From contig CALELM010000084.1 in NCBI GenBank assembly GCA_937902665.1, forward strand, positions 1 through 9,924: a DNA stretch of 9,924 nucleotides. Direction: 5' to 3'. Source of the DNA: an uncultured Selenomonadaceae bacterium. GTDB lineage: Bacteria; Bacillota; Negativicutes; Selenomonadales; Selenomonadaceae. The notes beneath the pieces were generated by a model. The model saw only the letters and a list, made by a program, of their open reading frames with translations. It had not been told where the DNA came from and searched no databases. A program made the position numbers and the translations under genes. This document shows, one piece after another, positions 6,049 through 9,924 of this stretch. The first letter of the stretch is position 1; every line of letters starts with the position of its first letter.

Positions 6049-7500
6049 CTACCACTTTTTCCGAACCACATCGGAAGAAATCTGCGCAAGAACCAAGAAT
6101 GCAAAAATCTCGATACGCCCAAGAATTATGAACCATCCTGTAGCCAGTTGAATCAGCACGGGCATTTCCAGAAACGTAACGTCCCCTGTAAACCCAACCG
6201 TATTGCCGACCGTCGTAAATCCGGCGACTGCCACACTGACCGCATCTGCCATCGAAAGCCCCGACAAGGAAAGCACCATAGCAAAGCAAAAAAACGTGAG
6301 GACATACAAAAAGAAAAAGCTCAAAATACGTCCCACCAAAGGAGGCGGCACAGCACTTCCCCCGACGATAACAGAGGAAACCATGTGCGGATGAAGTACC
6401 CGCTTTGCCTCAACTGCCATCAGCTTGAAAAGAACAATAAACCGTATAACCTTCAATCCTCCTGTCGGAGAACCCAAGCACCCCCCCACGAAGCCCGCAA
6501 GCAATAAGAGAAGCCTGTCAAAGTCCGGCCACTTGGAAACATCGGATATCTCATATCCCATGGTACTCGAAAAAGAAAAGGTATGAAAAAATGCCTGCCG
6601 CAGGGCTTCTGCCAAGCCAAATTCCCCATGGCACCAAAGATGTATGCCGATAATCACGCCAAGCGCCAAACTAAAGAATATAAACACCTTGATCTCTGCA
6701 TTTCTGTAAAAATCCGAAAATTCCCTGCGTTGAACGGTTCGCCAATAGCGCAGTACATTCCCGCAAGAAAGCACCATCAAGAAAAAAATCACCATCTCTG
6801 CCCAAAAGATTTTTTCGGAATCCTGCAAAGTATACAAATCTCTTGCACCAGTTGTCGATACAGTCAAAAGAGCCGCCTTCCATATATCGCAGCCCTCAAG
6901 CCCCACCAGCCAAAACAAAAGCAAAGCAATCCCCGTCAAAACAGCATAAGCGCCTACTACCTGCCTTGCCACCGACTCCATTTGCTTTAGCATGAAGCTG
7001 AACGACATCGTTTTGCGAAAAGCAAGCTTCAAGCCAAAGCAACCGCTGACAATGGGAAGCACCGTTACCACCATCACGAGAAATGCCAGTCCGCCCATCC
7101 AGCCAAATACAGCATGCCAAAGCAGAACAGGGGAATACGCATCATTGTAAAAAAGCAAAAACGAGAATCCTGTTGTCGTTGCCGTACACACCGATTCCAA
7201 AAAAGCTTCCGCTAGATTCAACGCCCCCGTACAGTAAAACGGGAAGATCCCAAGAAAGCAAATCCAAACCCAAAGAAGAAAGGTAAAGGGAGCCGCCTCA
7301 CGCAGGGACACATACTGCCTGTGATCTCTCCCCGCATAAAACAGGATCCCGCCCAAAGCGCCCATGCCGCCTGCCAAAGCGAGGTATATCCATGCGGTAC
7401 TGTCCGCAATGAAAACGGCATAAACACACGGAATCAAAAGAGCCGCCCCCATCAGCATAGGGACCCAGCTCATCAAATACATCATCACCGGAACATTCAT
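6049..7500 (-). CDS. trkH: TrkH-like potassium channel subunit (first of two, divergent)
   Basis: This 483-residue multi-spanning membrane protein shares the TrkH plan with the following gene but is clearly divergent. Filter regions are ATTTGFSF (107-114), STTGARDL (215-222), SSTMGYEI (311-318) and TTVGNTVG (429-436), each keeping its glycine. GGCLGSPTGGLKVIR (339-353) and GRIEIF (461-466) match the family. The cytoplasmic linker that carries AEATGP in the other copy is replaced by an unrelated stretch around 151-172, and the second filter has ARD where GFS is usual. It starts 8 bases after the trkA stop; AGGAG lies 11 bases upstream, overlapping the end of trkA. It probably forms K+ channels regulated by TrkA. 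Whether it pairs with itself or with the second TrkH is not visible from sequence. Confidence 0.9.
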   Translation of the reverse strand: MNVPVMMYLMSWVPMLMGAALLIPCVYAVFIADSTAWIYLALAGGMGALGGILFYAGRDHRQYVSLREAAPFTFLLWVWICFLGIFPFYCTGALNLAEAFLESVCTATTTGFSFLLFYNDAYSPVLLWHAVFGWMGGLAFLVMVVTVLPIVSGCFGLKLAFRKTMSFSFMLKQMESVARQVVGAYAVLTGIALLLFWLVGLEGCDIWKAALLTVSTTGARDLYTLQDSEKIFWAEMVIFFLMVLSCGNVLRYWRTVQRREFSDFYRNAEIKVFIFFSLALGVIIGIHLWCHGEFGLAEALRQAFFHTFSFSSTMGYEISDVSKWPDFDRLLLLLAGFVGGCLGSPTGGLKVIRFIVLFKLMAVEAKRVLHPHMVSSVIVGGSAVPPPLVGRILSFFFLYVLTFFCFAMVLSLSGLSMADAVSVAVAGFTTVGNTVGFTGDVTFLEMPVLIQLATGWFIILGRIEIFAFLVLAQISSDVVRKKW

Positions 7501-7508
7501 TGTGGCAT

Positions 7509-8849
7509 TTACTCCTGAAAATATTTCATAACTGTCTGTGCCGCCTTCACCTGCAAAACCAGTATCGTCCGATCTCCCGGCAAAAGCACTGTTTCCCCTC
7601 GTGGAATATACGCCTTTCCATCACGCACATAAGCACTGACCAGACATTCCTTCGGCAAATCCACATCCATCAGCCTCTTGTTTGCAACAGGCGCACCGCT
7701 TTGGACAATGACCTCCATCGCCTCTGCCTTCGCCCCCTCCAAGAGAGATACCGAAACGACACCGCCCCTTCGCGCAAAGGCAAGCACACCGCTTGCGGAC
7801 AAAAGCCTTCCCGACACAGTAATATCCACGCCAACCTTTTCCATCAAATCCATGTATTCCACGCGCGAAACTCTCACAATCGTCTTTTTGGCATTTTGAT
7901 GCTTGGCAAGAAGCGCCATCATCAGGTTCAGCTTGTCGTCCTCCGTCAAGCAAATCACCACATCCGCACTTTTTATGCCTTCCTCCATCAGAAGATCCAT
8001 ATCCGTGCCATCTCCGCAAATAGCAATGCCACCGTCCATCTGCTCCGCAATCATGCGGCAGCGCGCCTCATCCTTGTCAATAACCTTGACACTGACCTTT
8101 TGCGCATCCAAAAGCTTTGCCAGCACCCGTCCTGTCCTGCCTGCCCCAATAATCATGACATGCCGTACCTTCGTTGCCGAACGATGCACCAGCTTCTGGC
8201 TGAACCTCTCAATCTGCTCCGGTATGCCGACAAAATAAGCATTGTCATGTACCTGAAACGTATCATCTCCATGCGGGATAATCATGCGGTGCGAGCGAGA
8301 TATCATGGCGGCAAGCACGCCCTCCGGCAGATTGAGGTTCTTGAGGGGAATCCCAAGAAGTGCCGAATCATGATGGATCCTCGTCTCAAAAAGACGTACC
8401 TTTCCCTGCGCAAAATCCTCGACATTCAAGGCGGCAGGTGTCATCAAAAGGCGATTGATTTCGTATGCCGTAATCATCTCCGGATTCAGCATGAGGTCAA
8501 TGTCAAAATTCTCCTTGAGATAATCCTTTGCCTCCGACATGAACTGCATGTCACGGATCCTCGCCACCGTATGCTTGATCCCGTGTTTCTTTGCAAGGAT
8601 GCAAGCGACCATATTCACCTCATCCGTAGCCGTCACGGCAATCAAGATATCCGCATTCCTCACATCCGGCTCATTCATCGTAATGGGGCTTGCTCCATTG
8701 GCACAGATGGTCAAGACATCCAGCGTATGCCTTGCCGCTTCCAGCTGGCTGTCCACCTGATCAATGAGCGTCACGTCCATCTGCTCCTGCGAAAGAAGCT
8801 CCGCTATGCTATAGCCCAGCTTCCCCGCTCCCACAACAACTACCCGCAC
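7509..8849 (-). CDS. trkA: Trk system potassium uptake regulator TrkA
   Basis: This 446-residue soluble peripheral protein gates TrkH channels by binding NAD(H)/ATP. It has two RCK units: an N-terminal Rossmann domain with GAGKLG (7-12) and the strand-end acid D30, followed by a TrkA-C region (about 140-220), then a second Rossmann domain with GAGRTG (235-240) and D258 and a second TrkA-C region (about 365-446). The AVTATDEVNM and CLTEDDKLNLM segments are typical of TrkA. The start is GTG, with GGAGG 7 bases upstream. Length is normal for the two-repeat TrkA type, as opposed to the single-repeat KtrA type. It is the first gene of the tight trkA-trkH-trkH cluster. Confidence 0.97.
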   Translation of the reverse strand: MRVVVVGAGKLGYSIAELLSQEQMDVTLIDQVDSQLEAARHTLDVLTICANGASPITMNEPDVRNADILIAVTATDEVNMVACILAKKHGIKHTVARIRDMQFMSEAKDYLKENFDIDLMLNPEMITAYEINRLLMTPAALNVEDFAQGKVRLFETRIHHDSALLGIPLKNLNLPEGVLAAMISRSHRMIIPHGDDTFQVHDNAYFVGIPEQIERFSQKLVHRSATKVRHVMIIGAGRTGRVLAKLLDAQKVSVKVIDKDEARCRMIAEQMDGGIAICGDGTDMDLLMEEGIKSADVVICLTEDDKLNLMMALLAKHQNAKKTIVRVSRVEYMDLMEKVGVDITVSGRLLSASGVLAFARRGGVVSVSLLEGAKAEAMEVIVQSGAPVANKRLMDVDLPKECLVSAYVRDGKAYIPRGETVLLPGDRTILVLQVKAAQTVMKYFQE

Positions 8850-8861
8850 AAAAATTCCTCC

Positions 8862-8906
8862 GCTTCACCGACATAATAAAAGTCAAAAAGATAAAAGATT
8901 CAAAAG
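8862..8906 (-). promoter_or_regulatory. Possible weak promoter between cysK and trkA
   Basis: The 57-base gap between the cysK stop and trkA is T-rich on the minus strand and holds TTGAAT and TTGACT as possible -35 boxes and TATTAT as a -10. The TTGAAT to TATTAT spacing is 19 bases, longer than ideal. No terminator hairpin is visible here, so trkA could equally be read through from cysK. Confidence 0.2.
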
Positions 8907-9839
8907 TCAATCTGAAAACAGCTCCGTAGACAAGTAACGCTCCCCGCTGTCCGTCAGCAGCACCACGACATTCTTCCCTGCAAGCTCCGCTCGTTGCGCA
9001 AGCTGCACTGCGGCGGCAAGTGCTGCACCGGAAGAAATGCCGACCAAGATTCCCTCTGCCTGCGAAAAGCTCTTCCCGTAATGGAAGGCTTCCTCGTCCC
9101 GAATCGCCACAACCTCATCGTAAAGGCTCGTATCCAGTATCTCAGGAATGAAATTCGCCCCAATCCCCTGAATCTTGTGCGCGCCTGCATACCCCTTGCT
9201 CAAAAGAGGAGACGATGCTGGTTCTACAGCGATGAGCTTCACATTCGGATTCTTCGAGCGCAGGTACCTTCCCGTACCTGTCAATGTGCCGCCCGTGCCT
9301 ACCGTCGCAATGAACGCATCCACCTTGCCGTCCGTGTCCTCCCAAATCTCAGGGCCTGTCGTCCTCTCATGCGCCAGAGGATTGGCAGGATTCGTAAACT
9401 GGGATGGAAGAATCGCATGGGGCATGGTTCTTACCAGCTCCTCTGCCTTGTCAACAGCTCCCTGCATGCCAAGCGCCCCGTCCGTCAGGACAATCTCTGC
9501 CCCAAAAGCCTTCAAAAGATTTCTCCGTTCCACGCTCATCGTGTCCGGCATCGTCAAAATCGTGCGATAGCCACATGCTGCGGCCACGCAGGCAAGCCCG
9601 ATTCCCGTATTGCCGCTCGTTGGCTCCACAATCACGTCACCGGGCTTCAGCCTTCCTTCTGCCTCTGCCGCCTCAAGCATCGACTTTGCCACACGATCCT
9701 TTGCGCTTCCTGCCGGATTGAAGCACTCCAGCTTCACAAGAATATTTGCATGCAGGTCACATGCCTTCATAAAATTCCTTGCCTTCATCAGCGGCGTACC
9801 GCCAATCAGCTCCACGACACTCTCATAAATCTTTCCCAT
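8907..9839 (-). CDS. cysK: Cysteine synthase A (O-acetylserine sulfhydrylase)
   Basis: This 310-residue cytoplasmic PLP enzyme makes cysteine from O-acetylserine and sulfide. The PLP lysine is K47 in NPAGSAKDR. Other visible family motifs are PTSGNTG (73-79, substrate-binding loop), MPDTMSVERR (98-107), GTGGTLTG (181-188, phosphate-binding loop), HKIQGIGANF (221-230) and TDSGERYLST (296-305). KIQGIGA and the MPDTMSVERR form favour CysK over CysM. AGGAGG lies 8 bases before the chosen ATG; two nearer ATGs are out of frame. It precedes trkA by 57 bases on the same strand without an evident terminator, so co-transcription is possible, but no functional link to K+ uptake is obvious. Confidence 0.97.
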   Translation of the reverse strand: MGKIYESVVELIGGTPLMKARNFMKACDLHANILVKLECFNPAGSAKDRVAKSMLEAAEAEGRLKPGDVIVEPTSGNTGIGLACVAAACGYRTILTMPDTMSVERRNLLKAFGAEIVLTDGALGMQGAVDKAEELVRTMPHAILPSQFTNPANPLAHERTTGPEIWEDTDGKVDAFIATVGTGGTLTGTGRYLRSKNPNVKLIAVEPASSPLLSKGYAGAHKIQGIGANFIPEILDTSLYDEVVAIRDEEAFHYGKSFSQAEGILVGISSGAALAAAVQLAQRAELAGKNVVVLLTDSGERYLSTELFSD

Positions 9840-9866
9840 CCATCATTCCTCCTCTGCAGCCTATCT

Positions 9867-9924
9867 TTTTATTATAACGCCATTGTTCAAGAAAATGCCA
9901 TAAGCATTTTCCCTCCAATTTGCG
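9867..9924 (-). repeat. Right copy of the dispersed repeat, cut by the window edge
   Basis: This is the inverted partner of 4433-4490 (53 of 58 identical) and reaches the last base, so it probably continues outside. Its palindrome is GAAAATGCC - ATA - AGCATTTTC on the plus strand; on the minus strand the one changed pair becomes a U-G wobble, so the RNA hairpin is best kept when read leftward. The inner edge lies 27 bases before the cysK start codon. Confidence 0.85.
9871..9876 (-). promoter_or_regulatory. Repeat-borne TATAAT, candidate cysK -10 box
   Basis: At the inner end of the right repeat copy the minus strand reads TATAAT, placing a start near 9864 and a short leader before the cysK ribosome site. 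No good -35 exists at 17 bases; ATGGCA (4 of 6) lies at about 19. The other repeat copy reads TATAAC here. The real cysK promoter may be outside the window. Confidence 0.25.

Noticed and set aside
7500..8876. A 458-codon plus-strand frame opposite trkA
   Set aside because: It is a shadow of trkA: no ribosome site or domain, low-complexity His/Arg-rich translation.
1..9924. CRISPR arrays, tRNA or rRNA genes, phage genes or transposase genes
   Set aside because: No regularly spaced direct repeats, cloverleaf, rRNA-like stretches or transposase motifs were seen on either strand.

Overview
The window is a compact bacterial segment in which every supported protein gene lies on the minus strand and transcription runs from right to left. 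Strong AGGAGG-type ribosome binding sites, a membrane-bound Tat-exported [NiFe] hydrogenase and about 50% GC suggest an anaerobic, quinone-using bacterium. A diderm Firmicute of the Negativicutes (Selenomonas-like) is my best guess, from general impression and not from a database match.

Layout from right to left (5' to 3' on the minus strand). Positions 9867-9924 hold one copy of a dispersed repeat that runs off the window. Next is cysK (O-acetylserine sulfhydrylase), then a tight potassium-uptake cluster trkA - trkH1 - trkH2 with gaps of 8 and 9 bases. A second, inverted copy of the repeat lies at about 4433-4490. Then comes a hydrogenase operon with its own sigma70-type promoter (4263-4291): hyaA (small subunit, GTG start), hyaB (large subunit, start directly after the hyaA stop), hyaC (cytochrome b) and a small 80-residue protein with a HypB-like Cys motif and an HMA-like domain. 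An 11-bp stem terminator with a T-run (143-175) closes the operon. At the far left a consensus-like promoter (22-50) with A-rich upstream sequence fires leftward out of the window, perhaps into a stable-RNA or other highly expressed unit.

The hydrogenase genes form one functional unit. HyaA carries electrons through three Fe-S clusters from the HyaB NiFe site to the HyaC haems and so to the quinone pool. HyaA has a Tat signal and a C-terminal hydrophobic anchor, so the active site should face outside the cytoplasmic membrane. No maturation protease or hyp gene is present, so maturation factors must be elsewhere. TrkA (two nucleotide-binding RCK units) should gate one or both TrkH channels.

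The points most worth a second look are: the small protein joining a HypB-type nickel motif to an HMA-like fold at the end of a hydrogenase operon; the inverted repeat pair flanking the trk-cysK block; and the two divergent tandem TrkH proteins, one with alanine in place of a pore-loop glycine.
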